From the NCBI RefSeq assembly GCF_009741735.1, contig NZ_WHOH01000001.1:1736001-1800000 (forward strand): a stretch of DNA of 64,000 nt, in the 5' to 3' direction. The DNA is from Lentibacillus sp. JNUCC-1 (lineage in GTDB: Bacteria; Bacillota; Bacilli; Bacillales; Amphibacillaceae). The notes beneath the pieces are model-generated. The model did not search any database and had not been told where the DNA came from. It saw nothing but the letters and a program-made list of their open reading frames with translations. Every line of letters begins with the position of its first letter. The stretch's first letter is position 1. Both the position numbers and the translations under genes were made by a program. Below, piece after piece: positions 51,742-61,386 of the stretch.

Positions 51742-52301
51742 TAACGAATAATCGACACAAACTGCGAACCAGAGAAAACTTGGAATGACTGCTTCTGGCA
51801 ACCGCTCGGGGAAAACACTCCGCGTCCAGTGGGCGCTGCTGAGCCTCCTCGGTCTATCGACCTCCGGGGTCTCACCGAGGCTTTTCCTCCCACAGGAGTC
51901 TCCGTGTTTTCCCCGAGCTAGGTAAGGAGTGTCTATCATTTCTTTTGCTTTCGTGAGCAAACAGCTCAAGCACTGATTAACATAGAGTGATTGGAGCGGA
52001 GGGAAGTCGACTCCTGCGGGAACAGCACGAGTCCGAAGACCCCACAGTGAGTACATTAAGGATGGTCGACTAAGACCGTCCTTTGCGGACAACGTCGACA
52101 TACCCCTTGCCGGGGCAAGGAGGCTAAGGCCGTGCCCGCGGCTAGAAGACACTGTGAAAGTGATTTTCTTGAACAGATGTCGCACTTGAGCTGTGATGAA
52201 GTTAAAGCGACTTCCCGGAGCGCAAATCGCGGTGCTCTTATATACATTGATGGGTTTTGAGCTACTATGCTTTTTAGTTCGCAGTCTACTTATACTGTGA
52301 C
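51742..52301 (-). repeat. Dispersed double-hairpin repeat, copy F (long form)
   Basis: Reverse-orientation long copy. Ends gacacaaactgcgaacc (left) and ttagttcgcagtctac (right). Half 2 first, with apical stem GGTC-tatc-GACC; half 1 second with the same two extra modules as copies E and G (gtcgacatacccc.. near 52096 and cttgagctgtgatgaagttaaagc near 52183). Its right end is nearly identical in sequence to the left end of copy B, inverted (aaaaagcatagta..aaaacccatcaa). Confidence 0.9.
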
Positions 52302-52360
52302 ATAATACATATCAACAACCTATACGCAAACATTCTAATATTAAAGGAGGGTCTTTCTGG

Positions 52361-52597
52361 ATGAAGGACCAAATTGATGAGCTGACATTATTGTTGTTGT
52401 ATTTAACATCGTTTACAGAAGATTACGGACTGGGCCAAGCGCATAGAAGCTGGAAGGGCTATCCTTTTGAGTCATTGGATGAATTGAATGAAGATCAGTA
52501 TATTACTGGAAGCAAAAGAGCCAAATCTGTTTATTTAACCGAAGAGGGTATTAACCAGGCAAAAGCGTTAATGAAAAAGTATAATATTGAAGAATAA
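52361..52597 (+). CDS. DUF6429 family protein, 78 aa
   Basis: MKDQIDELTLLLLYLTSF...AHRSWKGYPFESLDELNEDQYITGSKRAKSVYLTEEGINQAKALM. It fits the DUF6429 family: a compact winged-helix-like fold with a C-terminal SVYLTEEG motif as in transcriptional regulators. DNA binding is possible but unproven. Ribosome site aaaggaggg. It starts a short set with the next gene, 15 bp apart. Confidence 0.75.
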   Translation: MKDQIDELTLLLLYLTSFTEDYGLGQAHRSWKGYPFESLDELNEDQYITGSKRAKSVYLTEEGINQAKALMKKYNIEE

Positions 52598-52612
52598 AAT
52601 CGGGAGGGTCTC

Positions 52613-52927
52613 ATGATGAAAGGACGAAATGTGGTGCTCATTGTCCTAGGAGCATTATTGCTGTTTAACGGTGGACGCTGGTTTTTGGCGTACCAGGCAC
52701 AGCAAGAACTTAAAGAAGACACTCTGTCTTACTTAACGGAGCAAGGCTATGACACTGAAAACGATATTGAAGACATCACTGTGGTCAATGTCGGACGGGA
52801 CGGGGTGGTTTATTCCGCTGTAGTCAATTTCACCGATGAGCCTGAGGTGGATTATTTTTACGCCTATCGCCCCAATACAAAAGAAATTACAAAAATTGAC
52901 GAAGAGGATCATAGAACAAATAAATGA
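52613..52927 (+). CDS. DUF3139-like membrane-anchored protein, 104 aa
   Basis: N-terminal membrane anchor (NVVLIVLGALLLFNGGRWFL) and an outside domain with SYLTEQGYDTENDIEDI...YSAVVNFTDEPEVDYFYAYRP, a pattern of DUF3139 proteins (GY..E.DI, V.F.DEPE..Y.Y). Function unknown. Ribosome site gggaggg; two adjacent ATGs (52613/52616) are possible. Probably co-transcribed with the DUF6429 gene. Confidence 0.65.
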   Translation: MMKGRNVVLIVLGALLLFNGGRWFLAYQAQQELKEDTLSYLTEQGYDTENDIEDITVVNVGRDGVVYSAVVNFTDEPEVDYFYAYRPNTKEITKIDEEDHRTNK

Positions 52928-53017
52928 GCAATGTGCTGCTTTCAATGAAGCATAAAGTTTGTTAGATCCCTGATGTTGTTATAGGATACATACAAATAAA
53001 CATTGGAGGAATGGTCA

Positions 53018-53362
53018 ATGGCTTCATACAAAGAACTTACGTCTATAGAAGCATATGCTGATGTTATGGAAAATACGAGCGGCAGTCCTGTGCTATTGTT
53101 TAAACACAGCACGACTTGCCCGATCAGTGCCAAAGCCTTTGAAGAATTTCAATCTTATTTGAATGACGCAGAAAGCCCTATTGATGCCTATTTGGTGAAG
53201 GTGATTGAAGATCGTCCTGTCTCCACCTATATCGCTGAATCAACAGGCGTTAAGCATGAGTCACCGCAAATATTCCTGCTGGATCATAAGCAGGTTACCT
53301 GGCACAAGTCACACAACGATATTACACAACAAAATATCGAACAAGCTGTCACTGGTGCATAA
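53018..53362 (+). CDS. Monothiol bacilliredoxin, YtxJ/BrxC family
   Basis: A 114-residue thioredoxin-fold protein. The active site TTCPIS has a single Cys (TCPIS), as in YtxJ-type bacilliredoxins, and a cis-Pro region KHESPQIFLL follows. It would remove bacillithiol from protein thiols, which implies a bacillithiol-making organism. ATG 53018 sits seven bases after ggagga. A terminator follows, so it is a single-gene unit. Confidence 0.88.
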   Translation: MASYKELTSIEAYADVMENTSGSPVLLFKHSTTCPISAKAFEEFQSYLNDAESPIDAYLVKVIEDRPVSTYIAESTGVKHESPQIFLLDHKQVTWHKSHNDITQQNIEQAVTGA

Positions 53363-53364
53363 GC

Positions 53365-53398
53365 AAAATCCCTCAGACTCTCGGCCTGAGGGATTTTA
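53365..53398 (+). terminator. Terminator after the bacilliredoxin gene
   Basis: aaaatccctcaga / ctgagggatttt stem with an 8-nt loop. The flanks are A/T-rich on both sides, so it can also serve the convergent yaaH-type gene, whose stop is 10 bp away. Confidence 0.9.
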
Positions 53399-53406
53399 AT
53401 GTTTGC

Positions 53407-54693
53407 TTATGATTTTCGTATGTCAAAGTTATCCTGGAGCAGCAACCAATTTTGCGGAAAAGCGAGTCCCAGTTTCCAGTAGCTGATGCCACGGAGACCA
53501 AGTTCTTTGATCAAATCGAATTTAGCCTGAATTGATCGAGCGTCTTCAAACCATACCTCATGCTGTGCACCGTCTGTATCATAATATGTGAAAAACGGTG
53601 CTTGGGCTGTTAAATCGTATTCAATGGAGACATTTTGTTCACGTGCAAGGGCGATGGCTTGCTGAGGGCTGAGCGCCCGAGCGGGATCGCCGCCTGCCTC
53701 AAACGGCAAGGTCCAGTCGTAGCCATACAAGTTTTGCCCGAGGAGAATTTTCTCGGCAGGCATTTCGGTTAAAGCATAATTCAAGACCTTGCGCACTTCA
53801 TTGATCGGTGAGACAGGCAGTGCAGGCCCGCCGCTGTAGCCCCATTCATACGTCATTAATACCACAAAGTCGGCGATTTCCCCGTGTGCCGCATAGTCAT
53901 GGGCTTCATAGAGTATACCGCTTTGCGTAGCACTCGTCTTGGGGGCGAGTGCGGTCGACATTAACAGACCGGCTTGAGAGAGACGATCCTTCGCTTTACG
54001 CAAAAACTTATTATACGCCTCTCTATCTTCCTGAGGCAAAAATTCAAAATCAAAATGCACATCGGTGAACCCTTCTTTTTGGGCAGTGTTGATGATGCTG
54101 TCAAGAAGTGTGTTTTGCACGGCCTGTACGGTTAAGATAATATGGCCAAGTTCTGTGCTGAAAGACGGGCCCTCGAGGTTTGTCACGACAAGCATTAAGG
54201 CGGCATTATTGTTTTCGGCAATAGATTTAAAGTCATCCAATGGGGGCGGGGACAGTGTGCCATCGCGATTGATTCTGTAACTGAATGGTGCGAGATATGA
54301 AAGGTATGGTGTTGCTTTTCGGGCGGAGTTTTCGAGCACCTCTGATACCGTGTCACCAAACGGTTCTACGTAGGCGTTGGCTGTGACAGGCGCTTTTGGA
54401 CGCGGCGGGATGTATAAACGAAATCCGATTGGCAATGTAAAGGTGACGGGAATGCTGTTGACCTGGGCGAGCCTCTGGTAAGAGATGCCGAATTTCTGAC
54501 CGATTGTATATAGTGAATCACCAGGCTGGGTAAAATAAAACTGTCCGATGATTGGGATCACAAGTGTCTGACCGACAACGAGCGAAACAGATGGATCAAT
54601 CTCGTTGGCATCACTGATTGCCTGGATGGTTGTGCCGTATGTATAAGCAATATTAGCTAGCGTGTCGCCTTGCTTGACCACGTATATTTGCAT
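53407..54693 (-). CDS. yaaH: LysM glycoside hydrolase family 18 (YaaH/SleL type)
   Basis: A 428-residue cortex-lytic enzyme type. Two N-terminal LysM domains (IYVVKQGDTLANIAYTYGT..., FYFTQPGDSLYTIGQKFGIS...) bind peptidoglycan; the GH18 barrel has the catalytic segment DVHFDFEFLP with acid Glu, VLMTYEWGYSGG and WFEDARSI. No signal peptide: like YaaH it would be made in the mother cell and fitted into the spore coat/cortex, acting as N-acetylglucosaminidase in germination. ATG 54693 follows ggaggagg; upstream codons are unsupported. Its position near tadA-dnaX matches B. subtilis yaaH. Confidence 0.92.
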   Translation of the reverse strand: MQIYVVKQGDTLANIAYTYGTTIQAISDANEIDPSVSLVVGQTLVIPIIGQFYFTQPGDSLYTIGQKFGISYQRLAQVNSIPVTFTLPIGFRLYIPPRPKAPVTANAYVEPFGDTVSEVLENSARKATPYLSYLAPFSYRINRDGTLSPPPLDDFKSIAENNNAALMLVVTNLEGPSFSTELGHIILTVQAVQNTLLDSIINTAQKEGFTDVHFDFEFLPQEDREAYNKFLRKAKDRLSQAGLLMSTALAPKTSATQSGILYEAHDYAAHGEIADFVVLMTYEWGYSGGPALPVSPINEVRKVLNYALTEMPAEKILLGQNLYGYDWTLPFEAGGDPARALSPQQAIALAREQNVSIEYDLTAQAPFFTYYDTDGAQHEVWFEDARSIQAKFDLIKELGLRGISYWKLGLAFPQNWLLLQDNFDIRKS

Positions 54694-54775
54694 AAATAAA
54701 ACCTCCTCCATCATTGCAAGCTTCTTTTACAATGTATGAAGGAGGCGCAGGGGTTATGCGCAGGCATTCCTGTCT

Positions 54776-55639
54776 TCATCGTTTATTTTTATCATCGATC
54801 CGAATTACAATACCTTGAACAATCCGCACATTTTCGTCATCAACTTTTCCTTCCTGGTCATCCTCTTCCTTGCCCCATTTTTTAAGAATCTGGAACATGG
54901 CAAAAATGAAACTGGACAGCTGAATCACTTTCAAGATCCCACCGGCAAATTGCTGGTCGTAAATAGCTGTAACAACCGGGAAGACGTCACCTGCTGCGGC
55001 TGCGTAGACAGGGTAATGCGCTTCTTGTACAATCAGAAAGAAGAAACCTATCGGCATCAGGAGGACGGCAGCGAAGAAAATATAGGCAATCCGGGTCAAA
55101 TAACCGAGCTCATTCAAGCCGGGCAGTGGGTTAATGACTACCCACCACATAAAGAAGGCGTGTACAAACAATAACGTTTTCATTAAAAGGGACAAAATGA
55201 CACTGTCATGAACGACATTGAACACACCTGGCATAAAATAAGCGGTAAACAAAGCGTTGAAGACGATGACTGTCGCCCAGGGGTGCCCGGCAATTTTCAT
55301 AGACAAGCGTGTTTTATGATTCCAGGCATATTTCCTGAACAGTTCTGTCGGTAAGCCGATAATGATGAGCGGCACAACCACAAAGCACGTCAAGGCTACC
55401 TGCAGCATCAATCCACTGAACAGATACTGATTGGCAATAATGGAAAACGGACTGCCGTTAACGATATAAAACAAGACAAGTGCTGTGTAAAATAGTCGCG
55501 TTTTGCTTGCGGGCAATGTGTATTCATTTGAATGAACAATGTGTTTCGTATATAAATAACCAACTACAAGGACAAGAGCAAGCCACCCTGGCCCAACCAG
55601 GTCATACCAATGTGCATCTGCAAAAAGAGAGGCCAACAT
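54776..55639 (-). CDS. CtaG/Caa3-type cytochrome c oxidase assembly-like membrane protein
   Basis: A 287-residue protein with about seven membrane helices, matching the Caa3_CtaG fold (LVLFYIVNGSPFSIIANQYLFSGLMLQVALTCFVVVPLIIIGLP, then VFHDSV-like and MWWVVINPLPGL). Copper- or haem-centre assembly is proposed for the family. It ends in a charged cytoplasmic tail (KKWGKEEDDQEGKVDDENVRIV). No oxidase genes are nearby, so it may be a paralogue. Transcribed ahead of yaaH, 83 bp apart. Confidence 0.82.
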   Translation of the reverse strand: MLASLFADAHWYDLVGPGWLALVLVVGYLYTKHIVHSNEYTLPASKTRLFYTALVLFYIVNGSPFSIIANQYLFSGLMLQVALTCFVVVPLIIIGLPTELFRKYAWNHKTRLSMKIAGHPWATVIVFNALFTAYFMPGVFNVVHDSVILSLLMKTLLFVHAFFMWWVVINPLPGLNELGYLTRIAYIFFAAVLLMPIGFFFLIVQEAHYPVYAAAAGDVFPVVTAIYDQQFAGGILKVIQLSSFIFAMFQILKKWGKEEDDQEGKVDDENVRIVQGIVIRIDDKNKR

Positions 55640-55780
55640 GTTTTCACCTCACTCATTCATTTTAGTGTCGAACTGGTATATGATTAATAAAGTATTCCCT
55701 ATATCCAAGTTTAATATCTGTCTTTCTTCATAAGTTTATCAAATGTACGGGTGATTGAATAGGAAAAGCGTTGTGAATGA

Positions 55781-56317
<537 letters not shown>

Positions 56318-56342
56318 AATGTATCCACTTGGTTAATTTCCA

Positions 56343-56371
56343 TTGCATTTTAACTATAAGACCAGTATAAT
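56343..56371 (+). promoter_or_regulatory. Sigma-A promoter of SRP RNA
   Basis: TTGCAT, 17-bp spacer, TATAAT; start predicted near 56378. Confidence 0.85.
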
Positions 56372-56376
56372 AATGA

Positions 56377-56649
56377 ATGTCGTGCTAGGCGGGGAGGTAG
56401 CGGTGCCCTGTACTTGCAATCCGCTATAGCAAGGCTGAATTCCCACTTGAGGTGCGGCGGCTTTATGGCCTGCCCCAGTGGAGTGGTGCTGACGTTCAGG
56501 TCCTGCGCAACAGAAACCCATGAACCCTGTCAGGTCCGGAAGGAAGCAGCAGTAAGTGGTCTCTTCTGTGTGCCGCGGGAGTGCCTGGACCGAGCCACGA
56601 AGCTGGGTAACGCATAGGGCCGTCGCATCGACAGTGGGTGCACGGCATA
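56377..56649 (+). ncRNA. ffs: Signal recognition particle RNA, large (Bacillus scRNA) type
   Basis: About 273 nt. The 5' GTCGTGC pairs with 3' GCACGGC. The 5' Alu-like part (GGGGAGGTAGCGGTGCCCTG...) is present, so it is the large Firmicute form. Helix 8 with the Ffh-binding loops is clear: TGTCAGGTCCGGAAGGAAGC then AGCAGTAAG. It targets nascent membrane proteins with Ffh and FtsY. The terminator is 8 bases downstream. Confidence 0.97.
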
Positions 56650-56657
56650 CATAACGA

Positions 56658-56692
56658 CCCCCTTTTGCCATTATGGCGAAAGGGGGTTTCTT
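56658..56692 (+). terminator. SRP RNA terminator
   Basis: acccccttttgcca / tggcgaaagggggt stem with a three-base loop, then ttctt. Confidence 0.9.
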
Positions 56693-56825
56693 GTTGGCTT
56701 TACATTCTTGTTTATGCTTTTCGGGGGTGACCAACGCGCCTCCGCTTTTGTTCTATCTTTTAGGTTCACAAGCACCATCTATATCGGGTATAATGAAAGA
56801 GATATTATTGAAGGGAACGCATACT

Positions 56826-58532
56826 ATGAGCTATCAGGCATTATACCGTACATGGCGGCCAAGAACGTTCAAGGATGTCGTCGGACAAACGCATATCACA
56901 CGGACATTGCAGAACGCTATTACTCAGCAAAAGTTCTCCCATGCATACGTCTTCTCAGGCCCGCGCGGCACAGGGAAAACAAGTGCAGCGAAGATCTTTG
57001 CCCAGACGATTAACTGCGAACAGGCTCCCACAGCAGAACCCTGTAATGAATGTGCCGCATGCCGCGGGATTCAGGACGGATCTATTTCTGATGTGATTGA
57101 AATGGACGCGGCGTCACATACAAGCGTTGAGGATATCCGGGATATCCGGGACAAGGTGAAATATGCTGCGAGCTCTGTTCCTTATAAAGTGTATATCATT
57201 GATGAGGTGCACATGATTTCCACAAGTGCATTTAACGCGCTTTTGAAAACGTTGGAAGAGCCGCCGAAACATGTGGTGTTTATTCTGGCGACAACCGAAC
57301 CACATAAGATTCCTTTAACCATCTTGTCACGTTGCCAGCGTTTTGACTTTAAACCAATCCCGAAACAGGCCATGGTCGACCGAATGCACTATATTATTCA
57401 GGAAGAAAATATAGATGCAGCAGACGAAGCGCTTGAATCTGTGGCACTTGCTGCAGAAGGTGGAATGCGGGATGCACTGAGCATTCTCGATCAGGCTGTG
57501 TCGTTTAGTGACGGGCATGTCGGGATGGAAGACGTCTTAGCAGTGACTGGCGGGGTTGCGCAGCACATTCTGACAGATGTCGTTAAAGCGATGCACGATG
57601 GTGATGTGAATGAAGCGCTGAAGCTTTTGGATGATGTGATACAGAATGGTAAAGATCCGGCGCGATTCGTTTTTGACTTGATTTACTATTTACGGGACGC
57701 ATTATTATATAAAAGCGCCCCTGCCTTGGAAGACCGGCTGGAACGCGCTTTTGTCAATGACGCGTTTAAAGGCCTTGTCAGTGAAGTGAATAATGATTGG
57801 CTGCAGGAAGCTATGCTGACTTTGAACCAGTGTCAGCAGGAACTAAAATGGACAAACAGCCCAAAGGTATTTATAGAAATGGCCCTGCTTGCGATTACAA
57901 ACCGGCTTACAGACTCAGGTGCGCCTCAAGCTGCTGAATCGTCTGTTGATCATGGTGAGATTCAGGCCCTGCAAAACAAATTGGCTAAACTTGAACAACA
58001 GATGGAAAAGCTTCAGCAGGCTCCCGCGCATGCACAGCCTGCCGCGACTCCTGCTCCAGAGCGGCGCAGACAACCAGCAAGGCAGAATAAAAATGGCTAT
58101 AAAGTCCCTTATGAACGCATACGGCATGTATTAGCAGAGGCAACAAAGCCGAACCTGAAGGATGTTCATGGTAAATGGGCTGGATTTTTAAACAGTTTGA
58201 AGTCAAGAAGTGCCCCGGCGCACGCAACCATTCAAGACAGCAAACCTGCAGCAGCTTCCGAGTCCGTTCTCGTGGTGGCCTTCAAGTACGAAATCCATTG
58301 CTCGTTATTTCTTGATAACCGCGAAGTTGTTGAAACTGTGCTTGAACAAGAACTTGGGAAGCATATGGAAATCATTCCTATTCCCGCTCCTGACTGGCAG
58401 GAGCTCAGAACAGAATATCTCAAGAATCAGGAACAGAGCGCAACAGAAGATTCCGGAGAACAAGAGCAGGATCCCCTTATTGAGGAAGCTCGCAAACTTG
58501 TCGGGGATGACCTGTTGCAGATCCATGACTAG
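56826..58532 (+). CDS. dnaX: DNA polymerase III subunits gamma/tau
   Basis: A 568-residue clamp loader ATPase. MSYQALYRTWRPRTFKDVVGQ is the standard start. P-loop GPRGTGKTSAAK, zinc Cys cluster (CEQAP...CNECAAC), DEVHM and sensor-1 LATTEPHKIP follow. After residue 370 there is a Gln/Ala/Pro linker and a C-terminal tau domain. The open frame runs back through the SRP terminator to 56673, but that part is not coding. Starts the conserved dnaX-ebfC-recR-yaaL cluster. Confidence 0.97.
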   Translation: MSYQALYRTWRPRTFKDVVGQTHITRTLQNAITQQKFSHAYVFSGPRGTGKTSAAKIFAQTINCEQAPTAEPCNECAACRGIQDGSISDVIEMDAASHTSVEDIRDIRDKVKYAASSVPYKVYIIDEVHMISTSAFNALLKTLEEPPKHVVFILATTEPHKIPLTILSRCQRFDFKPIPKQAMVDRMHYIIQEENIDAADEALESVALAAEGGMRDALSILDQAVSFSDGHVGMEDVLAVTGGVAQHILTDVVKAMHDGDVNEALKLLDDVIQNGKDPARFVFDLIYYLRDALLYKSAPALEDRLERAFVNDAFKGLVSEVNNDWLQEAMLTLNQCQQELKWTNSPKVFIEMALLAITNRLTDSGAPQAAESSVDHGEIQALQNKLAKLEQQMEKLQQAPAHAQPAATPAPERRRQPARQNKNGYKVPYERIRHVLAEATKPNLKDVHGKWAGFLNSLKSRSAPAHATIQDSKPAAASESVLVVAFKYEIHCSLFLDNREVVETVLEQELGKHMEIIPIPAPDWQELRTEYLKNQEQSATEDSGEQEQDPLIEEARKLVGDDLLQIHD

Positions 58533-58588
58533 CAGATGCAATGTAATTTTATAATAGATCTTTTTAATTAAAATGAGGAGGGTTTTCC

Positions 58589-58906
58589 ATGAAGGGAAAT
58601 ATGAACAATATGATGAAGCAGATGCAGAAGATGCAAAAGAAAATGATGCAGGCACAGGACGAACTGCATGAAATGTCGTTTGAAGCATCAGCCGGTGGTG
58701 GTATGGTCACCGTAACAGCGAATGGTAAAAAAGAAATTACAGACGTTAAAATTGAAGAAGATGTTGTCGATCCAGACGATGTGGAAATGCTTCAGGATCT
58801 GGTACTGGCAGCAACAAATGACGTATTGAAACAAATTGACGATAAAACAAATGACACTATGGGACAATTCACGAAAGGACTCAATATGCCTGGTGGAATG
58901 TTCTAG
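58589..58906 (+). CDS. ebfC: YbaB/EbfC family nucleoid-associated protein
   Basis: A 105-residue DNA-binding protein (YaaK). A Met-rich N-terminal helix ([22 protein letters not shown]) is followed by [26 protein letters not shown]. It dimerises and binds DNA nonspecifically; gene order with dnaX and recR is widely kept. The ribosome site is gaggaggg and recR follows after 11 bp. Confidence 0.95.
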   Translation: MKGNMNNMMKQMQKMQKKMMQAQDELHEMSFEASAGGGMVTVTANGKKEITDVKIEEDVVDPDDVEMLQDLVLAATNDVLKQIDDKTNDTMGQFTKGLNMPGGMF

Positions 58907-58917
58907 GAGGAACCTGG

Positions 58918-59514
58918 ATGTATTATCCTGAACCGATTTCTAAACTGATTGACAGCTTTACAAAATTGCCGGGTATCGGTCCTAAGACCGCATCCCGGCT
59001 TGCATTTCATATCATCAATATGGAAGATGACGATGTGCTGGCATTTGCCAATGCCTTGGTAAGCGCCACCCGAGAGCTGACACACTGCTCGAATTGCGGC
59101 AACATTACCGATCAGGACCCTTGCGCCATATGCCAGGATACTTCACGAGACGGGTCTGTTATTTGTGTCGTACAGGATCCAAAAGACGTCATCGCCATGG
59201 AGAAGATGAAAGAATATCGGGGCAGATACCATGTGCTCCACGGGGCAATATCGCCGATGGATGGGGTTGGCCCAGAGGATATTAATGTGCCTGACCTCTT
59301 GGAACGGTTAAAAAATGAAGAGGTGGAAGAACTGATTCTAGCAACCAATCCCAATATTGAAGGAGAAGCAACGGCCATGTACATCTCACGGCTTGTAAAA
59401 CCTTCAGGCATCAAGACTACCCGCATTGCCCATGGTCTTCCGGTAGGCGGAGATTTGGAATATGCCGACGAAGTTACTTTATCAAAGGCACTTGAAGGCA
59501 GACGAGATTTATAG
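58918..59514 (+). CDS. recR: Recombination protein RecR
   Basis: A 198-residue repair protein. Helix-hairpin-helix [16 protein letters not shown]4 zinc finger [36 protein letters not shown]...[15 protein letters not shown], and C-terminal [35 protein letters not shown]. It works with RecF (17.9 kb) and RecO. Ribosome site taggagga overlaps the ebfC stop. Confidence 0.98.
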   Translation: MYYPEPISKLIDSFTKLPGIGPKTASRLAFHIINMEDDDVLAFANALVSATRELTHCSNCGNITDQDPCAICQDTSRDGSVICVVQDPKDVIAMEKMKEYRGRYHVLHGAISPMDGVGPEDINVPDLLERLKNEEVEELILATNPNIEGEATAMYISRLVKPSGIKTTRIAHGLPVGGDLEYADEVTLSKALEGRRDL

Positions 59515-59528
59515 AATAAGGTGACGAC

Positions 59529-59747
59529 ATGGCTAAACGAATCAAAAAACGGGAAATTGATCAAGAATTGCTAGGGGCCATTTTCAGGCTTGAAGAAGAT
59601 TGGAAGAAAATGCACGCCATTTCCGAACAAAGCATTGACCCGTCATGGAACACATTATATATGGAGCACCTGGCGAGAGCAAAATACCTCTTCCTGCTCA
59701 AAGAAGCCAAGCATAGAAACGTCAGCGCCCTAATGTATCGAAGCTAA
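59529..59747 (+). CDS. yaaL: YaaL family protein
   Basis: A 72-residue protein (DUF2508) always found after recR in Bacillus. MAKRIKKREIDQELLGAIFRLEEDWKKM...LYMEHLARAKYLFLLKEAKHRNVS. It is helical and charged, function unknown. It lies 14 bp after recR and is followed by a terminator. Confidence 0.9.
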   Translation: MAKRIKKREIDQELLGAIFRLEEDWKKMHAISEQSIDPSWNTLYMEHLARAKYLFLLKEAKHRNVSALMYRS

Positions 59748-59787
59748 CCAGTAAAGAAGGATTATTTCTTTGCTGGTTAGCTTTTTT
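59742..59787 (+). terminator. Terminator of dnaX-yaaL operon
   Basis: agctaaccagtaaagaa / ttctttgctggttagct long near-perfect stem with a short loop and tttttt. It begins within the yaaL stop. Confidence 0.95.
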
Positions 59788-59825
59788 GCTGGAAATTATA
59801 CGTAAGGAAAAGAAGATGATAGGTG

Positions 59826-60030
59826 AGCGCATCAAATAAGTAGGCGAGCGCTTCAAATAAAGGTGTGAGCGCATCAAATAAGTAGGCGAGCGCTTTAAAT
59901 AAAGGTGTGAGCGCATCAAATAAGTAGGCGAGCGCATCAAATAATGGCGTGAGCGCATCAAATAAGTAGGCGGACGCTTCAAATAGTGGTGCGAGCGCTC
60001 CATATAAAAGCGTTAGCGCATCAAACAAGG
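59826..60030. repeat. Tandem array of about 20-bp gagcgc..caaata units
   Basis: Roughly ten half-units alternating two forms: gtgagcgcatcaaataagta and ggcgagcgcttcaaataaag. Most are 20 bp, so pairs repeat every 40 bp. Each has GAGCGC(A/T)TCAAATA. Variation rises at the right end (gcggacgcttcaaatagtgg, gcgttagcgcatcaaacaag). Sits between yaaL and bofA. No spacers, no protein supported. Confidence 0.9.
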
Positions 60031-60126
60031 AGCGAGGCACGACACATGAATTTTCCGTGGGAGTTATATCTCTCCTTCCTCTCACATATATTTCTAGTGG
60101 ACAAGTTTTCAGAGGGGTGAGATGTG

Positions 60127-60390
60127 ATGAGCTCAACATTGGTAATATCCATTATGGTGGCAATGATTGTGTTGCTATTGTTCGTTGGCGCGCCGGTCAA
60201 GCCAATGCGCATGGTTGCTCAAGGTACAATTAAATTGGGAATCGGTGTGCTGTTTCTGTTTTTCTTTAATGTGTTCGGAGGGGCATTCGGGCTGCATATT
60301 CCGATCAATCTGTTTACATCTGTCATATCAGGTTTCCTGGGTTTGTTCGGCGTTGCATCACTGGCTGCCATTCATTTATTTGTCATCTGA
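60127..60390 (+). CDS. bofA: Pro-sigma-K processing inhibitor BofA
   Basis: An 87-residue membrane protein that inhibits SpoIVFB and so delays sigma-K activation until forespore signals arrive. Two membrane segments (VISIMVAMIVLLLFVGAPV and LGIGVLFLFFFNVFGGAFGLHIPINLFTSVISGFLG), with the family's HIPINLFTS motif. GTG 60124 or ATG 60127 may start it; gaggggtgag favours 60127. In B. subtilis an rRNA operon lies between bofA and csfB; here they are 80 bp apart. Confidence 0.95.
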   Translation: MSSTLVISIMVAMIVLLLFVGAPVKPMRMVAQGTIKLGIGVLFLFFFNVFGGAFGLHIPINLFTSVISGFLGLFGVASLAAIHLFVI

Positions 60391-60472
60391 TAAAAAAGAT
60401 TCCATGTTTCAGAGATTTTCTGTATAACAGCCACTTCTGTTGGACATACTATGGCTAACGGAGGTGGGAGAC

Positions 60473-60667
60473 ATGGAACAAAAAGTTTTACTCGAAGAAC
60501 AGTGCGCCATATGTGAGGACCGGAAACAGCACGGCATTCATCTATATCATTTATACATCTGCAGAGAGTGTGAACACAATATGATTCACACAGAACCCCG
60601 GGAGGAAAAGTACGAATACTACCTTAAAAAACTAAAACCAATTACCCAACCAACACTATATTCCTAG
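60473..60667 (+). CDS. csfB: Anti-sigma factor CsfB (Gin)
   Basis: A 64-residue zinc protein that inhibits sigma-G (and sigma-E) during sporulation. Two Cys pairs, CAIC and CREC, form the treble-clef-like zinc site; HGIHLYHLYICREC is conserved. ATG 60473 follows ggaggtgggag; the open codons upstream are unsupported. Placed after bofA. Confidence 0.92.
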   Translation: MEQKVLLEEQCAICEDRKQHGIHLYHLYICRECEHNMIHTEPREEKYEYYLKKLKPITQPTLYS

Positions 60668-60670
60668 ATT

Positions 60671-60713
60671 AAAAGCGCCTTTGCCTGAAAACTCAGCAAA
60701 GGCGCTTTTTTTA
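60671..60713 (+). terminator. csfB terminator
   Basis: aaaagcgcctttgc / gcaaaggcgctttt stem with a 13-base loop, followed by ttt. Confidence 0.93.
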
Positions 60714-60764
60714 CATCATAAATGTGCATTTCAGCAAAAGGTTGTATTCACAGCTGAATATCCT

Positions 60765-61386
60765 AACTAACAGTAGACACAAACTGCGAACTAATGAAAA
60801 CTTGGCTATACTTAAGATGAGAGGGTCGTGATTTCCGCTGCGGGAAGTCGCTTTAACTTTATCACAGCTCAAGTGCGACATTTGTTCAAGAAACCCACTT
60901 TCACAGTGTCTTCTAGTCGCGGGCACGGCCTTAGCCTCCTTGCCCCGGCAAGGGGTATGTCGACGTTGTCCGCAAAGGACGGTTTTAGTCGACCATCCTT
61001 AGTGTAGCGCTGCGGGGTCTTCGGACTCGTGCTGTTCCCGCAGGAGTCGACTTCCCTCCGCTCAAATCACTTTATTTAATTCAGAGGCTTGGACGGTTCT
61101 ACTCACATAAGAGTTAGAGAATAACCTCTCATATCTAGCTCGGGGAAAACACGGAGACTCCCGTGGGAGCAAAAGCTTAGATGAGACCCCACAGCGCGCA
61201 GTAGGGGAAGGAAGGCTAAAACCGCGACGTCCTGTCGCAACGCCTTCATGACCCACATCCTGTGGGCCCGAGGCTCATCAGCGCCCACTGGACGCGGAGT
61301 GTTTTCCCCCGAGCGGTTGCCAGTAGCAGTCATAAAATCCCAAATTAAATCTACCTAGTTAGTTCGCAGTTTACGTATACTGTGCC
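60765..61386 (+). repeat. Dispersed double-hairpin repeat, copy G (longest)
   Basis: Ends gacacaaactgcgaacta (left) and tagttcgcagtttac (right). Half 1 has the two extra modules found in E and F. Half 2 is interrupted near its apex (61200-61272) by an extra GC-rich piece with its own hairpin parts (ggcgttgcgacagg side, cacatcctgtgggccc). It occupies the place of xpaC-yaaN-yaaO of B. subtilis. Confidence 0.9.

Noticed and set aside
46528..53362. Defence island or prophage
   Set aside because: No integrase, nuclease, helicase, methyltransferase or phage structural gene; only small envelope proteins, an MFS transporter and a redox protein.
56673..56825. N-terminal extension of DnaX
   Set aside because: It overlaps the SRP RNA terminator, has no family match and the known start MSYQALYRTWRP is at 56826.
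59777..60139. 120-residue minus-strand repeat protein
   Set aside because: Translation of the gagcgc array with no ribosome site; it runs against bofA.
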